From Pararobbsia silviterrae (GTDB taxonomy: Bacteria; Pseudomonadota; Gammaproteobacteria; Burkholderiales; Burkholderiaceae): 64,000 bases of DNA. Position numbers and translations under genes: made by a program. Of the stretch, positions 1 through 7,350 are shown in pieces (the first letter of the stretch is position 1; each line of letters starts with the position of its first letter). The stretch is from the NCBI RefSeq assembly GCF_003628125.1, contig NZ_RBZU01000003.1, forward strand, positions 248,001 through 312,000, read 5' to 3'. The notes beneath the pieces were generated by a model that worked only from the letters and a program-made list of their open reading frames with translations, was not told the DNA's origin and made no database searches.

Positions 1-48
1 CGCTCGCCGCCGGACGGCCATGCGCGGCGACCCCGTCCGTGTTTTCGG

Positions 49-54
49 TAGAAT
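49..54 (+). promoter_or_regulatory. Possible -10 box giving a leaderless ybgC transcript
   Basis: TAGAAT lies seven bases before the ybgC ATG, so transcription from it would begin at or next to the start codon. No convincing -35 box is visible upstream and no Shine-Dalgarno sequence can fit. The call rests on the -10 match alone. Confidence 0.35.
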
Positions 55-60
55 GCGCGC

Positions 61-522
61 ATGAACCTGCCTGCAGAATCGAACGCCCGGCCCGAGGCAT
101 TTGTCTGGCCTATTCGTGTTTACTTCGAAGACACCGACACGGGCGGCATCGTCTTCTACGCGAACTATCTGAAGTTTTTCGAGCGCGCGCGCACCGAATG
201 GCTGCGCGCGTGCGGTATCGAGCAAAGCACGTTGAGCGTGACGAACGGCACGATGTTCGTTGTCCGGAGCACGGCGGTCGACTACCGCGCGCCCGCGCGG
301 CTCGACGATGAGGTCGAGATCCGCAGCGTCGCGAGCCGCATCGGCCGCGCATCCGTCGATTTCGACCAGGAAGCCTGGTGCGCCGGCACGCTGCTCGCGA
401 CGGGCACGATCCGCGTCGGCTGCGTCGATCGCGCGACGATGAAACCCGCCGCGCTGCCGGGCGGTGTGCTCGAAGCCCTGCAAACAGGGCCGGCTCGGAG
501 CCGGGCCGATGCGCTCCGGTAA
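61..522 (+). CDS. ybgC: Tol-Pal-associated acyl-CoA thioesterase YbgC
   Basis: A 153-residue hotdog-fold thioesterase of the 4HBT/YbgC family. These enzymes hydrolyse acyl-CoA (or acyl-ACP) and are nearly always the first gene of the tol-pal operon. The family signature YFEDTDTGGIVFYANY is at residues 21-36; Asp26 aligns with the catalytic Asp of E. coli YbgC. The following FERARTEWL helix is also typical. It is 20-25 residues longer than E. coli YbgC, mostly at the C-terminus. The ATG has no ribosome binding site but sits directly behind a -10-like TAGAAT, so leaderless translation is possible. tolQ follows after 215 bp, a wider gap than usual, holding a GC-rich hairpin and T run. Identity is secure; the cellular substrate is not known from sequence. 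Confidence 0.95.
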   Translation: MNLPAESNARPEAFVWPIRVYFEDTDTGGIVFYANYLKFFERARTEWLRACGIEQSTLSVTNGTMFVVRSTAVDYRAPARLDDEVEIRSVASRIGRASVDFDQEAWCAGTLLATGTIRVGCVDRATMKPAALPGGVLEALQTGPARSRADALR

Positions 523-641
523 GACACTGCAATGAACGAATCGCATTCAAGCCGCACTAAGACGTGTCTTTTTTCATAAACACGTCGTCCAATTCTGGCT
601 CCCGAACGTTGGAACCCCGGACAGACAGGCTCAGACCCCCG

Positions 642-676
642 GCCGGCCATGCGCCGGCGGGCCCAGGATTTTTTTA
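642..676 (+). terminator. GC-rich hairpin with T run between ybgC and tolQ
   Basis: GCCGGC at 642-647 pairs with GCCGGC at 653-658 around a 5-nt loop, and a run of seven T follows at 670-676. The 11-nt gap between stem and T run makes it a weak terminator or attenuator. It may separate ybgC transcription from tolQ, or simply lie in the tolQ leader. Confidence 0.35.
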
Positions 677-737
677 GTATCGATGACGCCCAGACAGACA
701 GCCCCCGGCGCAAACCGGTGAACACCTGCCAATCTTT

Positions 738-1415
738 ATGAACAACGCACAAGACCTGTCGATCATTTCCCTCGTGCTCAACGCGAGTCTGCTCGCGCAG
801 GCCGTCATGGCCCTGCTCCTGCTGCTCTCGTTGCTCTCGTGGACGTTTATCTTCCGCAAGTGGTTCGCGATCCGCCGCGCGCGTTCGCAGACCGAATCGT
901 TCGAACGCGATTTCTGGTCGGGCGGCGATCTCCAAGCGCTCTACCAAAGCGCGGCGAACAGCCGTCATTCGATCGGCGCGCTCGAACGGATTTTCGAATC
1001 GGGCATGCGCGAGTTCCTCAAGGCCAAGGAGAAGCGCCTCACGGACCCGGGCCTGCTCCTCGACGGCGCGCGCCGCGCCATGCGCGCAGCGTTCCAGCGC
1101 GAGCTCGACGTGCTTGAAAGCAATCTCGCGTTCCTCGCGTCGGTCGGCTCCGTGAGCCCTTATATCGGCCTGTTCGGCACGGTCTGGGGGATCATGAACG
1201 CGTTCACGGGACTCTCGAACGTCCAGCAAGCGACGCTCGCGAGCGTCGCCCCCGGCATCGCCGAAGCGCTGACCGCGACCGCGATCGGTCTGTTCGCCGC
1301 GATTCCGGCCGTCGTCGCCTACAACCGGTACTCGCACGACATCGACCGCCTCGCGAACCGCTTCGAGACGTTCGTCGAAGAGTTCTCGAACATCCTGCAA
1401 CGACAATCCCACTAG
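738..1415 (+). CDS. tolQ: Tol-Pal system proton channel subunit TolQ
   Basis: A 225-residue inner-membrane protein of the ExbB/TolQ/MotA family. With TolR it forms the proton-motive-force-driven motor that energises TolA for outer-membrane constriction at division. Three membrane segments are visible: about residues 17-37 (VMALLLLLSLLSWTFIF), 135-155, and 170-195. The large cytoplasmic loop lies between the first two. The conserved FGTVWGIMNAF motif sits at the start of the second helix and the TAIGLFAAIPAVVAYN stretch in the third. Length equals E. coli TolQ (230). tolR starts 10 bp downstream. Confidence 0.97.
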   Translation: MNNAQDLSIISLVLNASLLAQAVMALLLLLSLLSWTFIFRKWFAIRRARSQTESFERDFWSGGDLQALYQSAANSRHSIGALERIFESGMREFLKAKEKRLTDPGLLLDGARRAMRAAFQRELDVLESNLAFLASVGSVSPYIGLFGTVWGIMNAFTGLSNVQQATLASVAPGIAEALTATAIGLFAAIPAVVAYNRYSHDIDRLANRFETFVEEFSNILQRQSH

Positions 1416-1425
1416 GAGCGCGGCC

Positions 1426-1869
1426 ATGGCAGGAGGCATCCAGCAAGGCATGCGCGCGGGCCGGCGTCGCCGCGCGATGGCCGACATCAACGTCGTGCCG
1501 TATATCGACGTCATGCTCGTGCTGCTCGTGATCTTCATGGTCACGGCGCCGCTCGTCGCGCCGTCGGTCATCAATCTGCCGAGCGTCGGCGGCAGCGCCC
1601 AGCAGCAGCAGATTCCGCCGCTCGTCGTCAGCATCAAGGCCAACGGCAGCGTATCGGTGCGCTACAAGGACGAAAACGGTTCGCACGAACAGCAAATGTC
1701 GCAGGCCGATCTGAAGAACTTCGTCGCGCAGCGCGCCCCGTCCAATCCGGATCAGCCTGTCGTGATCGCGGCCGACAAGACCGTCCAGTACGACACGGTC
1801 ATGAACGTCATGTCCGATCTCAAGAGTCTGGGGATCAAGCGCGTGGGCCTGCTCGTCAAGTCGAAATGA
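1426..1869 (+). CDS. tolR: Tol-Pal system protein TolR
   Basis: A 147-residue ExbD/TolR-family protein: short cytoplasmic tail, one membrane helix (about residues 26-46, PYIDVMLVLLVIFMVTAPL) and a periplasmic domain. Asp28 in the helix is the conserved proton-carrying residue of the motor. The periplasmic domain ends with the usual DLKSLGIKRVGLLVK segment. A GGAG ribosome binding site precedes the ATG, and the stop codon overlaps the tolA start as ATGA, showing translational coupling. Confidence 0.97.
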   Translation: MAGGIQQGMRAGRRRRAMADINVVPYIDVMLVLLVIFMVTAPLVAPSVINLPSVGGSAQQQQIPPLVVSIKANGSVSVRYKDENGSHEQQMSQADLKNFVAQRAPSNPDQPVVIAADKTVQYDTVMNVMSDLKSLGIKRVGLLVKSK

Positions 1870-2882
1870 TGAAGCGCGCAGCATACCGACCGATCCGGCC
1901 GCCGCGCGAGCGCGGTACGACGCGAGCCTTCGTGCTCGCGATCGTCATGCACGCGCTGCTCGTGGCGTTCCTGTACTTCGGCATCCATTGGAAAAACAGC
2001 TCGCCGACGGGTTCCGAGGCCGAACTCTGGACCGACGTGCCCGACACCACGCCGCCCGTGCCGCAGCCGGTCGCGCCCGCGCCGATTCAGCCGGCGCCGC
2101 CGCCTCCGCCGCAGGAAGACGCCGATATCGCGCTTCAGGAAGCCAAGCGCAAGCAGCTCGAACAGCAGCAGCAAGAAGCCGCGCTGCTCGCCGAGCAGCA
2201 GAAACAGGCGCAGATCAAGCTTCAGCAGCAGGAAGCCGCGCGCCAGAAGCAATTGGCCGACCAGCAGGCCGCGCTCGCGAAGCAAAAGGCCGCGCAGGAC
2301 GCCGCAGCCAAGGCCGCTCAGGCCGAGGCGCAGAAACAGGCGCAGATCGAGGCCCAGAAGAAGCAGCAACAGCTCGATCAGCAGAAACAGCAGGCTGCCG
2401 CCGATCAGCAAAAGGCCCAGCAGGAAGCTGACGCCAAGGCCGAGGCGCAAAAAGCGGCCAAGGCGAAGGCCGAAGCGGATGCGAAGGCCAAGGCCGCGGC
2501 CGATCAGGCCCGGCACGCGCGCCTCGCGGCGCTGCAAGGCGCCGCGGGCGAAGGCGAAACGACGGGCACGGGCGCGGGTACGACCGGCACGGCGACGGGC
2601 GGCGGCGGCAACGGTTCGCCCGGCTATGCCGAGAAGGTGCGTCAGCGCGTGAAGCCCAATATTCACTTCGCCGGGACGGTCGACGGCAATCCGGCCGCCG
2701 TGGTCGCCGTGACGTGCGCGCCGGACGGATCGATCCTGTCGGCCCGACTCGCGTCGTCGAGCGGCGATCAGGGCTGGGACGACGCGGTGCTGCGCGCGGT
2801 TCAGGCCTCCGACCCGATGCCGCGCGACACCGACGGCAAAGCGCCGCGGAGCTTCCAGATCCGCTTCCGGCCGAAGGACTGA
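1866..2882 (+). CDS. tolA: Tol-Pal system protein TolA
   Basis: A 338-residue energy-transducing protein linking the inner-membrane TolQR motor to Pal at the outer membrane. One N-terminal membrane helix is at about residues 19-38. A proline-rich hinge (about 58-80) comes next, then a long Ala/Lys/Gln/Glu-rich helical region (about 85-225), a Gly/Thr-rich linker and a C-terminal TonB/TolA domain (about 250-338). Two adjacent ATGs at 1866 and 1869 are possible starts; the first overlaps the tolR stop. The simple-sequence helical arm shows strongly biased codons, as is usual in TolA. A stable UUCG hairpin follows the gene. Confidence 0.96.
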   Translation: MMKRAAYRPIRPPRERGTTRAFVLAIVMHALLVAFLYFGIHWKNSSPTGSEAELWTDVPDTTPPVPQPVAPAPIQPAPPPPPQEDADIALQEAKRKQLEQQQQEAALLAEQQKQAQIKLQQQEAARQKQLADQQAALAKQKAAQDAAAKAAQAEAQKQAQIEAQKKQQQLDQQKQQAAADQQKAQQEADAKAEAQKAAKAKAEADAKAKAAADQARHARLAALQGAAGEGETTGTGAGTTGTATGGGGNGSPGYAEKVRQRVKPNIHFAGTVDGNPAAVVAVTCAPDGSILSARLASSSGDQGWDDAVLRAVQASDPMPRDTDGKAPRSFQIRFRPKD

Positions 2883-2921
2883 TGCGATGGATGGCCGACG
2901 GTTTCCCGCGTGTGCCGTAAA

Positions 2922-2937
2922 CGCCCGTTCGCGGGCG
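2922..2937 (+). terminator. Stable UUCG hairpin downstream of tolA
   Basis: CGCCCG at 2922-2927, loop TTCG, and CGGGCG at 2932-2937 form a perfect 6-bp stem capped by a UUCG tetraloop, 39 bp after the tolA stop. No T tract follows, so it is more likely an mRNA-stabilising or partial termination element between tolQRA and tolB than a full terminator. Confidence 0.45.
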
Positions 2938-3009
2938 ATATCGGTCTCGCGATCGGCCTCGCGTCATGCCGTCGGCTGGCACGTTTTTTTCTTCATATCG
3001 ACGGCCCGG

Positions 3010-3037
3010 GCGGGTCGTCGCGATCTCGTCGACCCGC
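3010..3037 (+). other. Second hairpin in the tolA-tolB gap
   Basis: GCGGGTCG at 3010-3017 is the exact reverse complement of CGACCCGC at 3030-3037, giving an 8-bp stem with a 12-nt loop. It lies in the 281-bp tolA-tolB spacer, about 125 bp before the tolB ATG. No coding sequence is supported in this spacer. It could be part of the tolB leader. Confidence 0.4.
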
Positions 3038-3163
3038 GGATGTCAGCCGGAATGGGCTGCGGCGCGCGGCGCACCAAGCGGATGGAACGTTCAGCCGGTA
3101 ATTCTGTCTAGCGTGGGTGCGTCAGGCGCGCGCCCTTTTTTTCTCGCCTTTCACCAAAAGAGC

Positions 3164-4477
3164 ATGAGCGTATTCAATCGACTAGCGACGTTTTTGGGCT
3201 TGCGAGCCATTCTTCTGACCAGTTTCACGGCACTCTCGGCCGTATCGGGTGTCGCGCATGCGGACCTGACCGTCGATATCACGGGCGTCGGTTCGAATCT
3301 GTATCCGATCGCGATTGCGCCGTTTGCGAATGAAGACACCGCCCAGGCGCAAATCAGCGCGATCGTACGGGCCGACCTGCAGAACAGCGGCCGGTTCTCG
3401 AACATCAACGCGGGCGGGCAGCCGGTCAGCGAAAGCGATTCGGTCGATTTGGCCGGCTGGAAGGGCAAAGGCGCCGACGCCTTCGTCGGCGGCAGCGTGA
3501 ACAAGCTCGCGAACGGCGATTACGACGTGCGCTTCCGTCTGTACGACACGGTCAAGCAACAGAGTCTCGGCGGTCTCGCGCTGACGAGTTCGCAGGCCAA
3601 TCTGCGCATGACCGCACACAAGATCTCCGATTTCATCTACCAGAAGCTGCTCGGCGTACGCGGCGCATTCGCGACGCGTCTCTCGTACGTTCAGCGCGTG
3701 GGTAATCGGTACCAGCTCAAGATCTCCGATTCGGACGGCCAGAACGAACACATCGCGCTGTCGAGCCCCGAGCCGATCATTTCGCCCGCGTGGTCGCCCG
3801 ATGGCACCAAGGTCGCGTACGTGTCGTTCGAGCGCAAGAAGCCGATCGTCTATGTCCACGACCTGCCGACCGGCCAGCGCGTGATGATCTCGGATCAGAA
3901 GGGCAACAACAGCGCGCCCGCGTGGTCGCCCGACGGCAAGCATCTGGCGGTCGCGCTCACGATCACGGGCAATACGCAGATCTATCTCGTCAACGCGGAC
4001 GGGTCGGGTCTTCGCCGGCTGAGCCAGACGGGCGGCATCGATACCGAGCCGTCGTTCTCGCCCGACGGCCAGTCGGTCTATTTCACGAGCGACCGCGGCG
4101 GCCAGCCGCAGATCTACAAGATGTCGGTCCAGGGCGAATCGGCGGGGGCTGCCCAGCGCGTGACGTTCCATGGCTCTTACAATACGAGCCCGCAGGTCAG
4201 TCCCGACGGCAAGTACCTCGCGTATATCTCGCGCGTCGGCGGCGCGTTCAAGCTCTATGAGCAGGATCTGTCGACGGGCGACGCGACGGGCCTGACCGAT
4301 ACCGTGCACGACGAATCGCCGACTTTCGCGGCGAACGGCCAGTACATCCTCTACGCGACCGAGAGCGGCGGACGTGCCGTGCTCGCCGCGGTGTCCGTCG
4401 ACGGTGCGACGCACCAGGTGCTGTCGGTCAAGGGCGGCGATGTCAGCCATCCGTCGTGGGGACCGTTCATGCAATAG
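3164..4477 (+). CDS. tolB: Tol-Pal system periplasmic protein TolB
   Basis: A 437-residue periplasmic protein that binds Pal and TolA. The ATG at 3164 was chosen over an upstream in-frame start because it begins a normal Sec signal peptide (about residues 1-33, ending VAHA). The N-terminal TolB domain (about 35-165) contains the expected [21 protein letters not shown] block. A six-bladed beta-propeller of WD40-like PD40 repeats (about 190-430) follows, with recurring [25 protein letters not shown] and SPQVSPDG signatures. Length matches the family (about 430). The pal gene follows after 133 bp. Confidence 0.97.
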   Translation: MSVFNRLATFLGLRAILLTSFTALSAVSGVAHADLTVDITGVGSNLYPIAIAPFANEDTAQAQISAIVRADLQNSGRFSNINAGGQPVSESDSVDLAGWKGKGADAFVGGSVNKLANGDYDVRFRLYDTVKQQSLGGLALTSSQANLRMTAHKISDFIYQKLLGVRGAFATRLSYVQRVGNRYQLKISDSDGQNEHIALSSPEPIISPAWSPDGTKVAYVSFERKKPIVYVHDLPTGQRVMISDQKGNNSAPAWSPDGKHLAVALTITGNTQIYLVNADGSGLRRLSQTGGIDTEPSFSPDGQSVYFTSDRGGQPQIYKMSVQGESAGAAQRVTFHGSYNTSPQVSPDGKYLAYISRVGGAFKLYEQDLSTGDATGLTDTVHDESPTFAANGQYILYATESGGRAVLAAVSVDGATHQVLSVKGGDVSHPSWGPFMQ

Positions 4478-4610
4478 GGGTCGGGGCCGAGCGCAGGCGC
4501 GCCGGCCGCGAACTCGTGTATGGCTTGTAGCAATCGCAGTAAAAAGTGGCACCACACGCAACGTCGTATATGTCGTACGGCTTCACGCAATAACACAAGG
4601 AGAGTTTCAA

Positions 4611-5120
4611 ATGATGTCCAAGCTTCGCCTGATCCTCGTCACGGGCCTGGTCGGCCTGCTCGCCGCTTGCCATTCCGGTGTCAAGCTCGATGAAAACGCC
4701 AACGCCAAGAACGGCGCTGTCGGCACGCAACCGAACCCGAATGCCGTCCAGGAAGTCAACGTCGATCCGCTGAACGATCCGAACAGCCCGCTGGCCAAGC
4801 GCAGCGTCTACTTCGATTTCGACAGCTACTCGGTCAAGGACGAGTACCAGCAGTTGCTGGGCCAACACGCTCAGTACCTGAAGTCGCATCCGCAGCGTCA
4901 CGTCCTGATTCAGGGCAATACGGATGATCGCGGCACGAGCGAATACAACCTCGCGCTCGGTCAAAAGCGTGCGGAAGCGGTTCGCAAGGCGCTGTCGCTG
5001 CTTGGCGTGCCCGACTCGCAAATGGAAGCCGTGAGCCTCGGCAAGGAAAAGCCGGTTGCGACGGGTCATGACGAAGCTTCGTGGGCGCAAAATCGTCGCG
5101 CCGACCTCGTCTATCAATAA
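4611..5120 (+). CDS. pal: Peptidoglycan-associated lipoprotein Pal
   Basis: A 169-residue outer-membrane lipoprotein that anchors the envelope to peptidoglycan. The ATG at 4611 follows an AAGGAGAG ribosome binding site and starts a lipoprotein signal peptide with lipobox LAAC, lipidated Cys at residue 20. The C-terminal OmpA-like domain (about residues 60-169) shows SVYFDFDSYSV, the peptidoglycan-binding GNTDDRGTSEYNLALGQKRAE motif and the closing NRRADLVYQ. Upstream in-frame sequence from 4374 lacks family similarity and overlaps tolB, so it is not part of the gene. Confidence 0.97.
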   Translation: MMSKLRLILVTGLVGLLAACHSGVKLDENANAKNGAVGTQPNPNAVQEVNVDPLNDPNSPLAKRSVYFDFDSYSVKDEYQQLLGQHAQYLKSHPQRHVLIQGNTDDRGTSEYNLALGQKRAEAVRKALSLLGVPDSQMEAVSLGKEKPVATGHDEASWAQNRRADLVYQ

Positions 5121-5135
5121 ACGGAAGATCGCCCG

Positions 5136-5885
5136 ATGCTGTTTCGTATGAGCTGGCTGCGGGCCTCCGCAGCGGCCGGCGCGGTGGGTGTGGCGATGAT
5201 CGCCGCATCCGCGCACGCAGGCGTGTTTGATGACAACGAGGCGCGCCAGGCCATTCTGGATCTGCGCGCCAAGACGGATGCGCAATCGGGCCAGATCGCG
5301 GCTGCGCAGCGGACGATCCTCGATCAGTCGAACCAGCTCGCGACGCTGCAGCAGCAAGTCGCGACGCTGCGCGGACAGAATGAGGATCTGGCCAATCAGG
5401 TGACGACGCTTCAGAAGGCGCAGAAGGACTATTACGCCGATCTGAACGCGCGCCTGCAGAAGCTCGAGCCGCAGCAGGCCACGGTCGACGGCATGCAGGG
5501 CACCGTGCAGCCCGGTGAGTCCGACGCGTTCAACGCCGCGCTTCAGCAGTTCAAGAACGGCGACTTCAAGAGCGCGACGGCGGCGTTCCGGGACTTTGTG
5601 CAGAAGTATCCGCAAAGCCCGTATCAGCCGACGGCGCAGTACTGGCTCGGCAACTGCCTGTATGCGCAGCGCGACTACAAGGCGTCGACGTCGGTGCTGC
5701 AAGGCGTCGTGAACAACTATCCGACGCACCCGCGTGCGCCGGAAGCGTTGCTCGCGATCGCGCAGAACCAGCTTGAGCAAGGCCAGAAGCCGGCCGCGCG
5801 CAAGACGCTCCAGCAGATCGTTGCGCAGTACGGCAACACGGAAGCCGCGCAGACCGCGCAGAACAAGCTCACGCAGATTCGGTAA
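5136..5885 (+). CDS. cpoB: Cell division coordinator CpoB (YbgF)
   Basis: A 249-residue periplasmic protein closing the tol-pal operon. It links Tol-Pal-driven outer-membrane constriction with PBP1B-dependent peptidoglycan synthesis. A Sec signal peptide occupies about residues 1-28 (ending SAHA). A coiled-coil trimerisation segment (about 35-110) rich in Gln and Leu follows, then tandem TPR_6 repeats (about 130-249), including ALQQFKNGDFKSATAAFRDF and YWLGNCLYAQRDYKASTSVL. It starts 15 bp after pal. The 337 bp from its end to the tRNA promoter hold no supported gene and are G/T-rich on this strand. Confidence 0.95.
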   Translation: MLFRMSWLRASAAAGAVGVAMIAASAHAGVFDDNEARQAILDLRAKTDAQSGQIAAAQRTILDQSNQLATLQQQVATLRGQNEDLANQVTTLQKAQKDYYADLNARLQKLEPQQATVDGMQGTVQPGESDAFNAALQQFKNGDFKSATAAFRDFVQKYPQSPYQPTAQYWLGNCLYAQRDYKASTSVLQGVVNNYPTHPRAPEALLAIAQNQLEQGQKPAARKTLQQIVAQYGNTEAAQTAQNKLTQIR

Positions 5886-6222
5886 CGTGCGTTGTCGTGA
5901 GACCGATTCGGGACGGCTCGATGGCTGGCCCGGATTCGGTTGCGCGTGGGTTGTGGGCGTGGGTCGTTGTTCTGGGTCGTTGGCCGTTGTGGTGGATCCT
6001 GGATCGTTGTCCTGAGTCGCTGTCGTAAGTCACCGCTGTCGATCACCGTCGTTGGGCGCCGCGGTTGGTGTCATTGACGGCTGGATGGATCTCATTCGTC
6101 GTCGATGAGGGTCGGTCGGCAGCTCAGATCGGCGATGGCGGATCCCTCCGTACGCACGGATAGCAGCAACGCCGGACGCGCCTTGCACAGGCGATTCGGC
6201 ACGCTGACGCTCGGCTTTCTGG

Positions 6223-6251
6223 TTGACGGAGCCGGTCTGCCCGGCTATAGT
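6223..6251 (+). promoter_or_regulatory. Sigma70 promoter of tRNA-Lys
   Basis: TTGACG at 6223-6228 and TATAGT at 6246-6251 are separated by exactly 17 bp. A start site around 6258 would leave a 7-nt leader before the mature tRNA at 6265. This is one of the best promoter matches in the window. Confidence 0.85.
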
Positions 6252-6264
6252 AGCGGACTCTTTT

Positions 6265-6340
6265 GGGTCGTTAGCTCAGTTGGTAGAGCAGCGGACTTTT
6301 AATCCGTTGGTCACGTGTTCGAGTCACGTACGGCCTACCA
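6265..6340 (+). tRNA. tRNA-Lys (anticodon TTT)
   Basis: A 76-nt cloverleaf. The acceptor stem GGGTCGT pairs with ACGGCCT (with G-T wobbles), followed by discriminator A and an encoded CCA. The anticodon stem GCGGA/TCCGT holds the loop CTTTTAA with anticodon TTT at 6298-6300. The D-arm (AGCTCAGTTGGTAGAGC) and T-arm (TTCGAGT) are canonical. It has its own promoter and terminator, so it is a single-gene unit. Confidence 0.97.
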
Positions 6341-6363
6341 CTTTCCCTCGGGGAAGGAAAATC

Positions 6364-6396
6364 AAGCACTTGCGAGCAATCGCGGTGCTTTTTTTT
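6364..6396 (+). terminator. Rho-independent terminator of tRNA-Lys
   Basis: AAGCAC at 6364-6369 pairs with GTGCTT at 6385-6390, with a loop that can pair further (GCGA/TCGC), followed by eight T residues. It lies 24 bp after the tRNA CCA end. Confidence 0.85.
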
Positions 6397-6969
6397 CGTC
6401 TGCGGCAAGGCCCTCCTCGCGGCAACAACGCCCCTTTGCCGGATATTTGCCGGACCGGAAAAATCCAGATCAAGCGAATCTCACTTTCGTACGGAGTCTG
6501 GCATTCCATATATCAGCCAACATGGCGACGCTTGGCGCGCCGAGATTCGCCGGCGCGGTCACAAGCCCCCCTATCGAGCTGCTGCCTGCCGACACGCGTT
6601 CTTGATCGGACTCTCGTTTCCATTTTCGTGCGGCCTTGGGACGCTCGCTCTCGACGCTGGCGCCTGATTCGTGTGTGTCGACTCGCGCGACGCGGACTAT
6701 GGCGTGGGCCGCAATCGCCGACGTCCAGGCTCACGCGGCAGCTTGGCCGGCTTGAAGAAAAACCTGATCGTGGCCTTTGCGCGAACTTCTCTCCCGTGCG
6801 CCCGTCAGCCCAGTAGTTCCACGCCCGGATCTGGCTTACGTCACCCCGGCACTTCTCGCACGGACGGAAAGAGGTCTCGCCGATCTCCAACCGATGTACA
6901 CACGCGTATTTACTTTAAGGGGTGGGTGAACTAAAGCACATCCACCGTACACACCTGATCGAATCTGCA
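6397..6969. other. Gene-poor gap between tRNA-Lys and vapB
   Basis: About 570 bp without a supported gene. Short open frames exist on both strands, but none has a ribosome binding site, family motif or Burkholderia-like codon pattern. No copy of the tRNA 3' end was noticed here, so there is no direct evidence for an integrated element. The gap may be the remnant of a degraded accessory insert beside the tRNA. Confidence 0.5.
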
Positions 6970-7221
6970 ATGCATACGACCCGAGTTTTCAAGAACGGCA
7001 ACTCACAGGCCGTTCGTATTCCGGCCGATCTTGCCTACGAGCGCATGGATATTGAGCTCGAAATCGAGCGGGTGGGTGATGAGATTCATATTCGCCCGAT
7101 GCGTCGGCCGCTTGCCGGGGTGCTCAAGAAATTCGCCAAGTTTGGGCCGGATTTCATGGCCGAAGGGCGCGGCAAGCAGGCGCAGAGCGAACGAGACCCT
7201 TACCGGCCCTCGAGTCTTTAG
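6970..7221 (+). CDS. vapB: Orphan VapB-type antitoxin (AbrB/SpoVT fold)
   Basis: An 83-residue protein with the swapped-hairpin AbrB DNA-binding domain in residues 1-50: MHTTRVFKNGNSQAVRIPADL followed by an IELEIERVGDEIHIRP strand pair. The C-terminal tail (KKFAKFGPDFMAEGRGKQAQSERD) is the part that normally plugs the active site of a VapC PIN-domain RNase. An upstream in-frame GTG at 6922 was rejected because family members begin at this Met. Normally vapC overlaps or follows directly. Here the next 130 bp encode no PIN domain in any frame, so the toxin appears lost. The last residues (YRPSSL) differ from the usual family ending and may be read-through into the scar. Confidence 0.8.
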   Translation: MHTTRVFKNGNSQAVRIPADLAYERMDIELEIERVGDEIHIRPMRRPLAGVLKKFAKFGPDFMAEGRGKQAQSERDPYRPSSL

Positions 7222-7350
7222 TCGAAACGGCCTGATTGCGATTCGCCGTGAGATCTTCGAGGCCTCGTTTTCAAGGCGTCTTTCGATTCGTGGCATGATG
7301 CGACGCGAAGTCATCTGAAGCCCCCCGCCCGCGCACGAGTATTCCGCGTC

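Noticed and set aside
6513-6890. Minus-strand frame beginning with a CEKC pair that looks zinc-ribbon-like
   Set aside because: Only one Cys pair, the remainder is Arg/Ser-rich and out of character; no ribosome binding site.
7222-7350. Search for a VapC PIN-domain toxin after VapB
   Set aside because: No frame shows the Asp-rich PIN opening or adequate length.
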